Assembly: GCA_050260675.1 (NCBI GenBank) | Contig: JBLNCN010000005.1 | Span: 930,001 to 994,000, forward strand | Source: JBBDIP01 sp050260675 | GTDB taxonomy: Bacteria; Bacillota; Sulfobacillia; Fermentithermobacillales; Fermentithermobacillaceae | Length of the DNA: 64,000 nt | Direction: 5' to 3' | Notes under the pieces: generated by a model | Told to the model about the DNA's origin: nothing | Databases searched by the model: none | What the model saw: the letters and a program-made list of their open reading frames with translations, nothing else | Position numbers and translations under genes: made by a program | Shown: positions 51,056 to 59,637 of the stretch, one piece after another | Numbering within the stretch: position 1 is the stretch's first letter | How the letters are laid out: the number at the start of each line of letters is the position of its first letter

Positions 51056-52238
51056 TCCTGGCCACACCTATCAGGAAGAAAACCAACCCAAAGCACGCCA
51101 GCGGTATCAGATTTGGCGCGGTTTGAAGGAGACTCCTCCCCCTCGTCGTCACATCGGTCAACGCGATCATGGCCCAAGCCTGCGGTGTGGCCTTTGCGAC
51201 AGACTGCATCAGCGGGCTCACAATTTCCAGGGGCCAATAGCACCCGCCGAGCATGCAGGTTGAAACCACCACAATTGGTATGAGGGTCTGTAGTTGAGCC
51301 ATAGTCCTCACCAGCGTGGACAGGAAAAGGCCAAGCCCCGAGACAACTGCGACGGTAAGGGCCAGAATTGCTATGACCGCTCCCAGGTTGGGGCCGAAGT
51401 TGATCCGGAAAACGTACCGTGCAAACAGTATGAGGAAAAGGACTTGGGCCATGCCGACCGCGTAGTTGGCCATAATCTTCCCGCCGACCACGGCCGGCTT
51501 CGAGATCGGCGTCGAGAGAAGCCTTCCCCAAGTGCCGGCTTTCCTCTCGTTTAGGATGTCACCTGCCATGAACATGACGGTGAACATGGTGAACATCATG
51601 TAGATCCCCATCGACAACCCTGCCGCCCAAGTGACTTCGGCGGCAGCGACCTCTTCTTCGGTCACAACCTCGAACCCGACGGTAAGAGTCGGTGTTCTGC
51701 TGAGACGTTCGGCAGCTGCTCCAGCAACTGCGGCGGGATCGACGGAGGCGCTCACCCCAAGCTCGGCCGCCTTCTCTGAAGCCACTCTGACAACCGCTTT
51801 TTCCAGCAGGTACGACGTGAGGCTCCGTTCCATGATGGTGCTGGCTACAATGCCGGTGTTGGACGTCGAGAGTTTCACTATTGTCACGCTAAGCGGGCTG
51901 CCTGACCTGACAGACTCTTCGAAGCCATGCGGGATGACAAAACCGGCTTCTATGCTGCCCTGCCTGACGCTTTCGTAAGCCGACTCCAAAGAAAGCGCCC
52001 TGACATCGAAGCTGCCTGTCTGCTGAAGGTCCTCGATCATCTTGCGGCTCAAGCCGGAACCGTCTAGGTCGGCGATGCCGACAGGCACAAGCTGGGTAAC
52101 GCCGCCTCCCTCCCCGCCAAAGATAATGGAGGAAATGGACGTGAATATGAGGGCGGTGGCTATCATGATGATCAGGAAGGTCTTCTCCTTCCAGGTCTTG
52201 AGGAGCGCTACTCCCGCAACTGCGAAAAGTTTGTTCAC
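51042..52238 (-). CDS. ABC-2 type transporter permease (second permease)
   Basis: The 398-residue permease has an N-terminal helix, a large extracytoplasmic domain (about 45-200) and five C-terminal helices (from GLSMGIYMMFTMFTVMFMAG to LIPLACFGLVFFLIGVA), with the conserved NERKAGTWGRLLSTPISKP segment between. This is the YhgE/NatB/ABC2_membrane_3 layout. It pairs with the permease at 52251 and the ATPase at 53463. It overlaps the 50219 gene by 14 bases tail to tail. The likely substrate is a drug, lipid or ion; it is not determined. Confidence 0.9.
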   Translation of the reverse strand: MNKLFAVAGVALLKTWKEKTFLIIMIATALIFTSISSIIFGGEGGGVTQLVPVGIADLDGSGLSRKMIEDLQQTGSFDVRALSLESAYESVRQGSIEAGFVIPHGFEESVRSGSPLSVTIVKLSTSNTGIVASTIMERSLTSYLLEKAVVRVASEKAAELGVSASVDPAAVAGAAAERLSRTPTLTVGFEVVTEEEVAAAEVTWAAGLSMGIYMMFTMFTVMFMAGDILNERKAGTWGRLLSTPISKPAVVGGKIMANYAVGMAQVLFLILFARYVFRINFGPNLGAVIAILALTVAVVSGLGLFLSTLVRTMAQLQTLIPIVVVSTCMLGGCYWPLEIVSPLMQSVAKATPQAWAMIALTDVTTRGRSLLQTAPNLIPLACFGLVFFLIGVARTKFE

Positions 52239-52250
52239 GTTCTTCGCCCC

Positions 52251-53450
52251 CTAGTCCAGCCTAAGCCGCCAAATGCCAATTGCAAGGAAGCCCAGTCCCA
52301 TGGCGGCAAGAACACCCAACGGCGTCGCGACGGCGGCGAGGGTCCGCTCGTCCATAAGGGCGAGGTAGGAATCAAGGCTCCAGCGCGTCAAGGTAAACCT
52401 GCTGACAAAATGCATGGTCTCGGGAAACCTGTAGATCGGGTACTGGCACCCTCCCAAAAAGGCCATGACCTGCACTCCGATGTTCTCAACGGCTTCGGCC
52501 ATCTTTTGAGTTTTGGAGATCGCCGCTATCAGCATCGCAAACCCAGTGGCCGCAAAGGCCATCACTGCGGATACCGCGATCACGTTCAGAAGCGACGGCC
52601 CCCAGTCCACCCTATACACAAACCTTGTGAAGAGGATGAGGATGACTATCTGCAGGAAACTCACGGCATAGGTGGCCAGCGTCTTCCCCGCCATGATCTC
52701 CCGGCGTGTAGCCCGGGTCGTGAACAGGCGGCCCATGGTGCCGGCCTGCTTTTCCTCCAGTATCGACTCCACCCCGAGCATGGCTCCAAAGAGCACGAAC
52801 ATGACCGTCATCGAGGCAGTGTAATACTGAAACGATGTTATCCAGCCTGACTCCTGCTCGTTTGCCGCGAAGAAGCCTGCGGCGGGGGACGTCTCTGCCG
52901 CAATGTCCTCCACTACGCTGCGGGCAATCTCCGAAGCTTGTGGCAAAGGCCCTGCCGCTCTCGTGAGCTGCTCCATGACAGCGGAAGTCCCGGCCGCTAC
53001 CACTGAGTACTGGGAGGCAAAGGATGATACGATCCCTGTCACGATCTGCGACCGGATAGGCTCTCCCGGATCTCCCAACACGCGGAATTGGGAACCGGTT
53101 ATGGCTGCGCTATCGCTCAGCCCCTGCGGGATGATGATCGCGCTCGCAACGTCTCCCCGGCGTATGAGGCCGACGGCCTCCTCTTCCGAACCTGCGCTTT
53201 GTATCCGGATAAGGGAGCTCACACCCTCTGACTCGAGGACCTCCAGGAGGTGTTGGGATACCTGGCCCTTATCGAGGTCTACCACAGCGACCGCGAAGGG
53301 ACTCACGGTCTCCTGCTTTGCGAACATGGGCCCGAGGGCTGCACCCAAGATGAAGACCAAAACCAGCGGCATGGCTATTATGGTCGCGAGGGCCTTGAGG
53401 TCCCTTGCCACTGTCTTTACGTCCTTCAGGGCGATCTCTAGAACGCGCAC
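52251..53450 (-). CDS. ABC-2 type transporter permease (first permease)
   Basis: The 399-residue permease has the same layout as its neighbour: a helix at about 20-42, an extracytoplasmic domain, then five helices. The coupling segment is ILEEKQAGTMGRLFTTRATRREIMAG. The two permeases are paralogues and probably form a heterodimer. It lies 12 bases before the next permease and 12 after the ATPase gene, in one operon. Confidence 0.9.
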   Translation of the reverse strand: MRVLEIALKDVKTVARDLKALATIIAMPLVLVFILGAALGPMFAKQETVSPFAVAVVDLDKGQVSQHLLEVLESEGVSSLIRIQSAGSEEEAVGLIRRGDVASAIIIPQGLSDSAAITGSQFRVLGDPGEPIRSQIVTGIVSSFASQYSVVAAGTSAVMEQLTRAAGPLPQASEIARSVVEDIAAETSPAAGFFAANEQESGWITSFQYYTASMTVMFVLFGAMLGVESILEEKQAGTMGRLFTTRATRREIMAGKTLATYAVSFLQIVILILFTRFVYRVDWGPSLLNVIAVSAVMAFAATGFAMLIAAISKTQKMAEAVENIGVQVMAFLGGCQYPIYRFPETMHFVSRFTLTRWSLDSYLALMDERTLAAVATPLGVLAAMGLGFLAIGIWRLRLD

Positions 53451-53462
53451 GCTGCCTACCCC

Positions 53463-54398
53463 CTAGTCCCTGAGCGCCCTGCCCGTAAGGCGCAGGAACA
53501 CGCTCTCGAGGTTAGGCTCAAGTATGCTCACAGATTTCACCCGGGCTCCGCCGCGCTTTAGTACGTCCAGAACTTGAGAGACCTTCTCGTGGCCATCCTT
53601 GACCATCACCGTGACGGTCCCGTTTTGGGAAGTAACCTCGGTGACGCCTGCAATTCCCTTGAGCTCGGCGATGACTGCTTCGGTGATATCGCTGGCCGCC
53701 ACGTCCAACCTATCCGCGTCACCGGCCAACCGGCGCAGTTCCTCAGTGGTACCGGTGGCGATCACCTTGCCGTGGTCCATGATGGCCACGCGGGAACAGA
53801 GGTACTCCACTTCCTCCATGTAGTGGCTGGTGTAGATAACGGTTATGCCCTCTTTGTTGAGGGAAAGGACGGTCTCAAGGATGTGGTTGCGTGACTGAGG
53901 GTCGATCCCGACAGTTGGCTCATCCATGATCAGGAGCTCGGGCCTGTGGACCAGAGCGGCGGCGATGTTGATGCGGCGCTTCATCCCTCCGGAATAGGTC
54001 TCGATCCTGTCCTTTGCCCGTTCGGTGAGACCCGCGTACTGCAGCGCCTGCTCAACCCGCTCCTTCAACAGGGATCCTCCCAGGCCGTACATCCTGCCCC
54101 AGAAGTAGAGGTTCTCGCTGGCGGTAAGGGTCGGGTAAAGGGCAACGTCTTGAGGGACCAACCCGAGGACGTTCTTCACGAAGGAGGGGTTGGAAGTCAC
54201 ATCCTTACCCTTCAGCATGATGCTCCCGCCGGACGGGCGCAAGAGACCCGCTACCATGGAAATTGTAGTGGACTTGCCTGCACCGTTGGGACCAAGAAGG
54301 CCAAATACCTCTCCCTTCTCAATGTAGAAATGAGCTCCGTCAACAGCGACGACGTCTTTGTAGGTCTTGCGGAGCTCGCGGACTTCCAAAAAAGACAC
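53463..54398 (-). CDS. ABC transporter ATP-binding protein for the ABC-2 exporter
   Basis: The 311-residue ATPase has Walker A GPNGAGKSTT near residue 40, the signature YSGGMKRRINIAAALVHRP, Walker B LLIMDEPTVGID and a switch His in IYTSHYMEE. A C-terminal domain of about 90 residues is typical of DrrA/NatA-type ATPases. I start it at GTG 54398 behind a G-rich site, because the longer frame to 54464 would run across the -10 box. It is first in a three-gene export operon. Confidence 0.93.
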   Translation of the reverse strand: MSFLEVRELRKTYKDVVAVDGAHFYIEKGEVFGLLGPNGAGKSTTISMVAGLLRPSGGSIMLKGKDVTSNPSFVKNVLGLVPQDVALYPTLTASENLYFWGRMYGLGGSLLKERVEQALQYAGLTERAKDRIETYSGGMKRRINIAAALVHRPELLIMDEPTVGIDPQSRNHILETVLSLNKEGITVIYTSHYMEEVEYLCSRVAIMDHGKVIATGTTEELRRLAGDADRLDVAASDITEAVIAELKGIAGVTEVTSQNGTVTVMVKDGHEKVSQVLDVLKRGGARVKSVSILEPNLESVFLRLTGRALRD

Positions 54399-54435
54399 GG
54401 CGTTTCCCCCCCGATCATTCGAACCCACGATGCCG

Positions 54436-54441
54436 ATTATA
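54436..54441 (-). promoter_or_regulatory. -10 box of the ABC-2 exporter operon
   Basis: A perfect TATAAT on the minus strand lies 37 bases before GTG 54398. No good -35 is found at 16-18 bases (TTGTGC occurs at 19). The predicted leader is about 30 bases. Confidence 0.5.
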
Positions 54442-54561
54442 CACACAATTGCGAAGCACGGCACAACGATTTTGCGGTCTGATCGTCCCCGAAAACCCGC
54501 GGCCGGACTTGCGGCCTTAGTTCTACTCCAGCATTGCGCCTTTGCTCCCGCCCAAACAATG

Positions 54562-54583
54562 AGGCCTCCCCGAAGGGAGGCCT
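54562..54583 (-). terminator. Terminator of the soluble chemoreceptor-like gene
   Basis: This is a 9-base perfect stem (AGGCCTCCC / GGGAGGCCT) with a CGAA loop, 35 bases after the 54618 stop. On the minus strand the stem is followed by CATTGTTTG. Confidence 0.75.
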
Positions 54584-54617
54584 GGTTTGTTCGATGGTCA
54601 TGCCCTGGATGGTTCGC

Positions 54618-55457
54618 CTAGGGATCTACCTTGAACCTCTCGACAATCGCTTGCAGGTTTCTGGCCATGCCGGCCAGGGAACCGGCAATCGCAGATACGC
54701 TTTGAGCCCTGCCGGTCATGTCTTCGACCGAGGCCAGGACTTCTTCGGTTGCCGCGGCGTTTTCCTCTGAGACCGAGGCCGAGTTGTCGATGAGTCTCTT
54801 CACCGAGTCCATGCTAGTTGTCATATCTGCGGCAGCCCCGCGATTGCTTTGAGTCACTGAGATGATCCCCTCCATAGCGTCTCGAATGTGCCCGCTGCCG
54901 GAGCGCTCGGCAAGTTTGCGGACTTCCTCGGCAACCACGGCAAATCCTCTGCCATGCTCTCCTGCGCGGGCGGCTTCAATGGCGGCATTCAGTGAGAGGA
55001 GGTTCGTCTGCCCGGCGAGGTCTCCGATGACGCCGACGATCTTGCGAATCTCCTGCGAGAGGTTGCTCAGTTCCTTGACGGCCGCGCTGGCGTGGCCGGT
55101 AGTCTCCCTGATCTTCGCCATGCTGGCGACCACGTTGCCCACGGCATCACTGCCTGCCTGGGCTGTCTCGGCATTCTCCACAGCGGCTACGCCCAAGGAA
55201 TCAAGGCAGGCCAAGACCTGGGCAACAACATGCCCGGTTTCCTCAACGACAGAAGAGGCTCTGGTGGCGCCTTCTTCCTGCGCCGCAACGCCTGACTCGA
55301 CCTGAAGGACCGCGTTGCCGAGGGAATCGACCGCTCCGACAGCGTCAGCCGCACTGGCCCGCTGAGATTTGGCGCCTTCGGCGATCGATCGCACTGTCGT
55401 GGCCGAACTTGACGGCTCCGGCTCCGCTCTCTCCAGACATAGTAGCCCCCCTGCCAC
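54618..55457 (-). CDS. Soluble methyl-accepting chemotaxis-like signalling protein
   Basis: The 279-residue protein is only the cytoplasmic signalling domain of a chemoreceptor: heptad-rich coiled coils flanking the hairpin tip (LSLNAAIEAARAGEHGRGFAVVAEEVRKLAERS). No membrane helix, HAMP or sensor domain precedes it. The tip is followed by an atypical GSGHIRDAMEGI stretch. The first 25 residues (AGGLLCLERAEPEPSS) look non-native, so this may be the remnant of a longer receptor or a short cytosolic one. No other chemotaxis gene is adjacent; a second receptor lies at the right edge. Confidence 0.85.
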   Translation of the reverse strand: MAGGLLCLERAEPEPSSSATTVRSIAEGAKSQRASAADAVGAVDSLGNAVLQVESGVAAQEEGATRASSVVEETGHVVAQVLACLDSLGVAAVENAETAQAGSDAVGNVVASMAKIRETTGHASAAVKELSNLSQEIRKIVGVIGDLAGQTNLLSLNAAIEAARAGEHGRGFAVVAEEVRKLAERSGSGHIRDAMEGIISVTQSNRGAAADMTTSMDSVKRLIDNSASVSEENAAATEEVLASVEDMTGRAQSVSAIAGSLAGMARNLQAIVERFKVDP

Positions 55458-55516
55458 ACTGCTCTAGCCCCCATGTCTGAATCGTTACGGTACTCGCAAA
55501 CTGTGAGGCCTGGTTC

Positions 55517-56419
55517 CTAAATTAAGGCTAAAGACCGTCCCAAAAGGCCTTCGGTGGCAAGCAGAATGGCTGTCTCGACCTCGTTGCCGGTGCGACCGTC
55601 GATGTCTGTATCCGCCCGGTAGGATACCAGGGCGAGAGATACAACCTTGGGGTACTGGAGCATCGCTTTCAACGCCAACCCCAACTGCTCTCCGGTGAGC
55701 CCGCCGGGAGAAGGGAGCCCGGCCGCGGGGGCGACCGTTGGGTCGAGAATATCCAGATCGACGTGGACGTAAATGAGGTCCTCGGTTTCCGACAAGGACC
55801 GCATGGCTTCATGCATCTTATCGCTGCGGGATATGAGGTCGTCTTCGCGGATTATCTTGATCCGGTCTGTCTCAACTGCCTCCCGCTCCAGATCATCAAG
55901 ATCGCGCATGCCGGCCAACACGATTTGGTGAGGCTTCAGGGGGTTCTCCAGCATGTTGCGAATCCTCAGGCGGTGCAGGCACTTCCCTGCAGCCACAGCA
56001 ACAGGCATGCCCCCGAGCATTCCGCTAGGACTGGTCTCAGGCGTATTGTAGTCACCGTGGGCATCGATATAGACAAGCCCGACCCTGGGCTTCGCCGTTC
56101 CTCCTGCTGACTGCAGGCCGCCCAGTACGCCCAACACGCCGTTGCAGTCCGCGAGAAGTCCCAGCACGAACGCCCCGCTCAGCCGGGCTTCCTTTACCAT
56201 CCCGGCCAGGTGGCCTCCGGCAAGACCGACCCGGTTCCAACCGCCGTACTCGGCTTCTTCGGCCGCCGACATCTGCACGGTGCGAGGCTCGGCCAGTTCG
56301 TGACCCTGCCTGGCTATCCGATCGAGCAGATCTCCCCGTATCAGTACCCCGGGACCCGAGGCCCCGCCGGACCCCTTGCCCTGCACGTTATAGGGTAGAG
56401 CTATCACCTGGATCTTCAT
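55517..56419 (-). CDS. Arginase/agmatinase-fold (ureohydrolase family) protein
   Basis: The 300-residue protein has the family metal motifs DAHGD (119-123) and DLDILDP (221-227). The first motif, GGDHS in arginases, is ADCNG here (90-94), so the first metal-binding His is replaced. This variant occurs in a divergent ureohydrolase group of unknown substrate. The catalytic Glu region (GNEVETAILLA) is near the C-terminus. It overlaps the DUF2161 gene by four bases. It may act on a guanidino or amide compound, or have one metal only. Confidence 0.85.
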   Translation of the reverse strand: MKIQVIALPYNVQGKGSGGASGPGVLIRGDLLDRIARQGHELAEPRTVQMSAAEEAEYGGWNRVGLAGGHLAGMVKEARLSGAFVLGLLADCNGVLGVLGGLQSAGGTAKPRVGLVYIDAHGDYNTPETSPSGMLGGMPVAVAAGKCLHRLRIRNMLENPLKPHQIVLAGMRDLDDLEREAVETDRIKIIREDDLISRSDKMHEAMRSLSETEDLIYVHVDLDILDPTVAPAAGLPSPGGLTGEQLGLALKAMLQYPKVVSLALVSYRADTDIDGRTGNEVETAILLATEGLLGRSLALI

Positions 56420-57162
56420 TTCTTCTCCCCCTCAGGCTCTCGTGGTTGGTTGCCAGTGAGTAGGTAACGCTCCGTGAGGTCCGGGTAGGCGGCCAGCTCC
56501 TCACGCCCCTTATCGGTCAGAGAGTAGACACCGCGCCTTACGCGCGTGAACCACTTGTAGTAGTTGTCGTACAGGATGGACCCCGTGTTCTCGGCGGTCC
56601 CCATTGCGCGGAGCTTGGCAGGGCTGAGCGGCCCGCAGGCGTCAAGACAGACGGCGATGTGGACCGCAGCTTCCCGGTAGGCCGTGACGATCTTGGTGCG
56701 CGTGCTGCCCCCCTGGTTGAGGTCCGTGGACCGTCCCGATGCCTCTTCGAGGACCGCGCGGCGGAAATCCTTCCTGGTCCGGCGGACGGCAGGCGCCGGG
56801 TGAAAGGCCACCTCCACGTTCCCTCCCGATTCCGCTTGGAACGAAACAAGCACAAGGCCGATTTCCAGCCGCCGGAGGACACGGCAGGCGGCCCGCCAGT
56901 CCTTTGACCGCACTCTCTTCCCGGGATGCGGCACCACGACGTAGACGGAATCGAAGGCTCGCTGGCGGTCCACCGCCTGGGCCACCAGTGGCAGCGATAG
57001 ATGGCGCTTCATCTCAAAGATGAGGGCTTCGCCGTCACGCTCGGCTACCACGTCGATCCCCCGCACCTCGGAGCGAACGACGTAGCCGCGGGCCACGAGA
57101 TAGTCGCGCAGCGGCCCGTAGAGATCTGTCTCCTTGATTTCTTTAGAGGGATTTGAACGCAT
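56416..57162 (-). CDS. DUF2161-like PDDEXK-type nuclease-fold protein
   Basis: The 248-residue protein has an N-terminal nuclease-like core (LYGPLRDYLVARGYVV, then GIDVVAERDGEALIFEMKR) with the D...ExK pattern of PDDEXK enzymes. A C-terminal winged-helix-like part follows (RVRRGVYSLTDKGREELAAYP). I recall this arrangement as DUF2161. I start it at ATG 57162: the frame extends to 57207, but that stretch contains the consensus promoter. The leader would be only about four bases. It is translationally coupled to the arginase-fold gene. Function is unknown; DNA binding is likely. Confidence 0.72.
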   Translation of the reverse strand: MRSNPSKEIKETDLYGPLRDYLVARGYVVRSEVRGIDVVAERDGEALIFEMKRHLSLPLVAQAVDRQRAFDSVYVVVPHPGKRVRSKDWRAACRVLRRLEIGLVLVSFQAESGGNVEVAFHPAPAVRRTRKDFRRAVLEEASGRSTDLNQGGSTRTKIVTAYREAAVHIAVCLDACGPLSPAKLRAMGTAENTGSILYDNYYKWFTRVRRGVYSLTDKGREELAAYPDLTERYLLTGNQPREPEGEKK

Positions 57163-57172
57163 GTTCGACCCG

Positions 57173-57201
57173 AATATAGCCGTGTGCTGCTGGAATGTCA
57201 A
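57173..57201 (-). promoter_or_regulatory. Consensus sigma-A promoter of the DUF2161-arginase operon
   Basis: On the minus strand: -35 TTGACA (57196-57201, perfect), 17-base spacer, -10 TATATT (57173-57178, 5/6). ATG 57162 is ten bases beyond the -10, so the message is nearly leaderless. This is the best promoter match in the window. Confidence 0.8.
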
Positions 57202-57280
57202 CCACATTATGTAACCTAGGAAACGCGGGTCAGCATACTATCTAGGGAGACTCTTTGCAGGTAGGAAGGGGAATCGCCGC

Positions 57281-58549
57281 ATGAACAAAGATTCTCCGGG
57301 AGCTCAGATCCGGCGACCGGACCGCGCTCCCTGTGACTGCCAAAACATCATAGACCGTATGCCGGGTGAGACAGACTTTATGGTCCTTCACAGGAGGCTG
57401 ATCAAGACCTCCCGGGCCTTTCGAATGCTCGCATGCTGCACTCAGGCAATGCTCTCGGCCGGAGACGAAATCTCGCTCCTTGAACGCCTGTGCTGCATCA
57501 TCGTGAGATCCGGCTACAGCTTGGCGTGGGTAGGTTACGCTGAATTCGATGAGGAGAAGTCGATACGGCTTGTTGCCATGGCCGGCGAAGGGGAGGATTA
57601 CGCGAGAAGCGTGAAGGTCAGCTGGGGCGACAACCCTTATGGTCAAGGTCCCACCGGATTCGCGATCCGGACAGGTGAATCCCATGTCGCGAGATACCTC
57701 AACACAGAGCCAGGCTACAGCCCCTGGCGCGAGGCTGCCGAGCGATACGGCTATGCCTCTTCAATAGCAATCCCTCTGTACTGTGAGGGCGCGGTACTTG
57801 GGGCGCTCAATGTGTACTCAAAGGAACCCGACGCTTTCGACCCTGAGGAAGTGTCTTTGCTGGAGGACCTGGCCAATGACATATCCTTCGGCATCGCGTC
57901 AATCCGCCTCCGCCTGGAGACCCAGTTCGCTGAGGAAGAACTGAGGCTCAGTTGGGCCAAACTTGCCCGCACGCTTCAGGGGACGGTGCGGGCGATGGCG
58001 GCGGTCACCGAGATCCGCGACCCTTACACAGCGGGCCACCAGCAGAGGGTGAGCGAGCTGGCAGGGGCCATTGCCGTGGAATTGGGGCTCACGGCAGACG
58101 AAGCCGAAGGGATCCGGATCGCCGGACTCCTGCACGACGTCGGCAAGGTCTACGTCCCGATTCAGATACTGGCTAAGCCGGGCTCGCTGTCCCCCGCCGA
58201 GTTCAACCTGGTCAAAGCGCACTCGGAGGCCGGGTATGAGATCCTCCGGAACGTGGATTTCCCTTGGCCGATCGCTGAGACTGTATTGCAGCACCACGAG
58301 CGCATCGACGGCAGCGGGTATCCTCACTCGGTCGATGGAGCCGGAATACTTGTAGGTGCCAAGATCATAGCCGTAGCCGATACGGTGGAAGCCATGTCCA
58401 ACTTCCGCCCCTACCGTCCCGCCTTCGGCATAGAAGCAGCCCTCAATGAGGTGCTCCACAGATCGCGTCACCTCTACGATCCATGCTGCGCAAAAGCGTG
58501 CGCGGATCTATTTCAGTCCGGAAGATTCTCCTGGCCGAAAACGACCTAA
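57281..58549 (+). CDS. GAF and HD-GYP domain protein (probable cyclic-di-GMP phosphodiesterase)
   Basis: The 422-residue cytoplasmic protein has a GAF sensor domain (about 50-210, with GPTGFAIRTGE and SIAIPLYCEGAVLGALNVYS) and an HD-GYP domain (about 235-415). The HD pair (285-286) sits in LLHDVGKVYVP, and HHERIDGSGYP (338-348) carries the GYP signature. HD-GYP enzymes hydrolyse cyclic di-GMP. The ligand of the GAF domain is unknown. ATG 57281 has AGGAAGGGG upstream. Its stop overlaps the convergent pilT stop by four bases, and the neighbouring pilT fits a motility/attachment theme. Confidence 0.9.
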   Translation: MNKDSPGAQIRRPDRAPCDCQNIIDRMPGETDFMVLHRRLIKTSRAFRMLACCTQAMLSAGDEISLLERLCCIIVRSGYSLAWVGYAEFDEEKSIRLVAMAGEGEDYARSVKVSWGDNPYGQGPTGFAIRTGESHVARYLNTEPGYSPWREAAERYGYASSIAIPLYCEGAVLGALNVYSKEPDAFDPEEVSLLEDLANDISFGIASIRLRLETQFAEEELRLSWAKLARTLQGTVRAMAAVTEIRDPYTAGHQQRVSELAGAIAVELGLTADEAEGIRIAGLLHDVGKVYVPIQILAKPGSLSPAEFNLVKAHSEAGYEILRNVDFPWPIAETVLQHHERIDGSGYPHSVDGAGILVGAKIIAVADTVEAMSNFRPYRPAFGIEAALNEVLHRSRHLYDPCCAKACADLFQSGRFSWPKTT

Positions 58550-59580
58550 AGCCCCGGCGCCTGAGCTCCGTGAGCCTTGTACTCCTCGATGCTGATGGCT
58601 GCTTGAGCGTAGAGAGCGGACAGCGATTGCTCCATGGTGGTCATCCCGGACTGGTTCCGCCTCATGCACTGGTACAGCTGCTTTCCGTCGCCGGCGCGGA
58701 TAGCTTCGCGGACGTCTAGGGTCGCTACCAACACCTCACAGGCAGCGACCCTGCCAGGAGAACTGGCCCGGGGCAGAAGTTGCTGGGCGACGATGCCTTC
58801 GACAACGTCGGAGAACTGAACCCTAGCCTGTTGCTGGTAGGCAAGTGGGAACAGGTCCACAAAGCGGTTCACGGCCAGTGCAACTCTTGGCGCGTGGATT
58901 GTGGCAAGGATTAGGTGGCCGGTTTCTGCAGCGGAAAGAGCGGTAGTCGCCGTCTCCTGGTCGCGAAGCTCACCCAGCACGATGACGTCGGGGTCCTCGC
59001 GGAGGGCCGCGCGGATACCCTCGGCGAAGGATGGCGTGTCATTGCCGATCTCTCTCTGGTTCACGATGGACCTCTGGTGCCGGTGCAGGAACTCAACCGG
59101 GTCCTCGAGCGTGATGATGTGCCGCGCGGCAGTGGCGTTGATGGCGTTCACAATAGCAGCCAGAGTGGATGACTTACCAGATCCGGTCGCCCCGGTTACC
59201 AGAACCAGGCCGGCCCGCTTCCTGGACAACGCGCCGACAGCTGCGGGTAGGCCCAGGTCCTCCAATCGCGGGACCTCGGACCTTAGGACCCTGAGGACAA
59301 AGGCCGTGGACCCTCGCTGCCGGAAGGCGTTGACGCGAAACCTGCCCACTCCCGCTACGCTGTAAGAGAAGTCGACTTGGCCGCTCGAGCGAAACCGCTC
59401 CAGTCTCTCAGGGGGACATATAGTCGCAAGCAGGCGGTCTGTATCCTTAGGCGAAAGGGGCGGGGAGTCCAGGCGGCAGAGCTCGCCGTGTACCCTCACT
59501 AGGGGCGGGGACTCCACAGTCACGTGAATATCAGATGCGTGCATCTCGTGGGCCCTTCTACAGACCTCCAGCATATCCAC
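58546..59580 (-). CDS. pilT: PilT-type twitching motility ATPase
   Basis: The 344-residue secretion ATPase has the PilT N-terminal domain (ASDIHVTVESPPLVRVHGEL), Walker A GATGSGKSST (130-139), the Asp box EDPVEF, Walker B DVIVLGELRD and the His box ILATIHA. PilT powers pilus retraction. No other pilus gene is in the window, so it may serve a distant type IV pilus locus. It is convergent with the GAF/HD-GYP gene. The ATG start is followed by the family-typical MDMLEVCRRAHEMHASDIH. Confidence 0.92.
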   Translation of the reverse strand: MDMLEVCRRAHEMHASDIHVTVESPPLVRVHGELCRLDSPPLSPKDTDRLLATICPPERLERFRSSGQVDFSYSVAGVGRFRVNAFRQRGSTAFVLRVLRSEVPRLEDLGLPAAVGALSRKRAGLVLVTGATGSGKSSTLAAIVNAINATAARHIITLEDPVEFLHRHQRSIVNQREIGNDTPSFAEGIRAALREDPDVIVLGELRDQETATTALSAAETGHLILATIHAPRVALAVNRFVDLFPLAYQQQARVQFSDVVEGIVAQQLLPRASSPGRVAACEVLVATLDVREAIRAGDGKQLYQCMRRNQSGMTTMEQSLSALYAQAAISIEEYKAHGAQAPGL

Positions 59581-59637
59581 GGCAATCCCCCCATACGCGG
59601 CACTACAGGCTATGCCGGGGGGAGTCGGCGCGTTACG

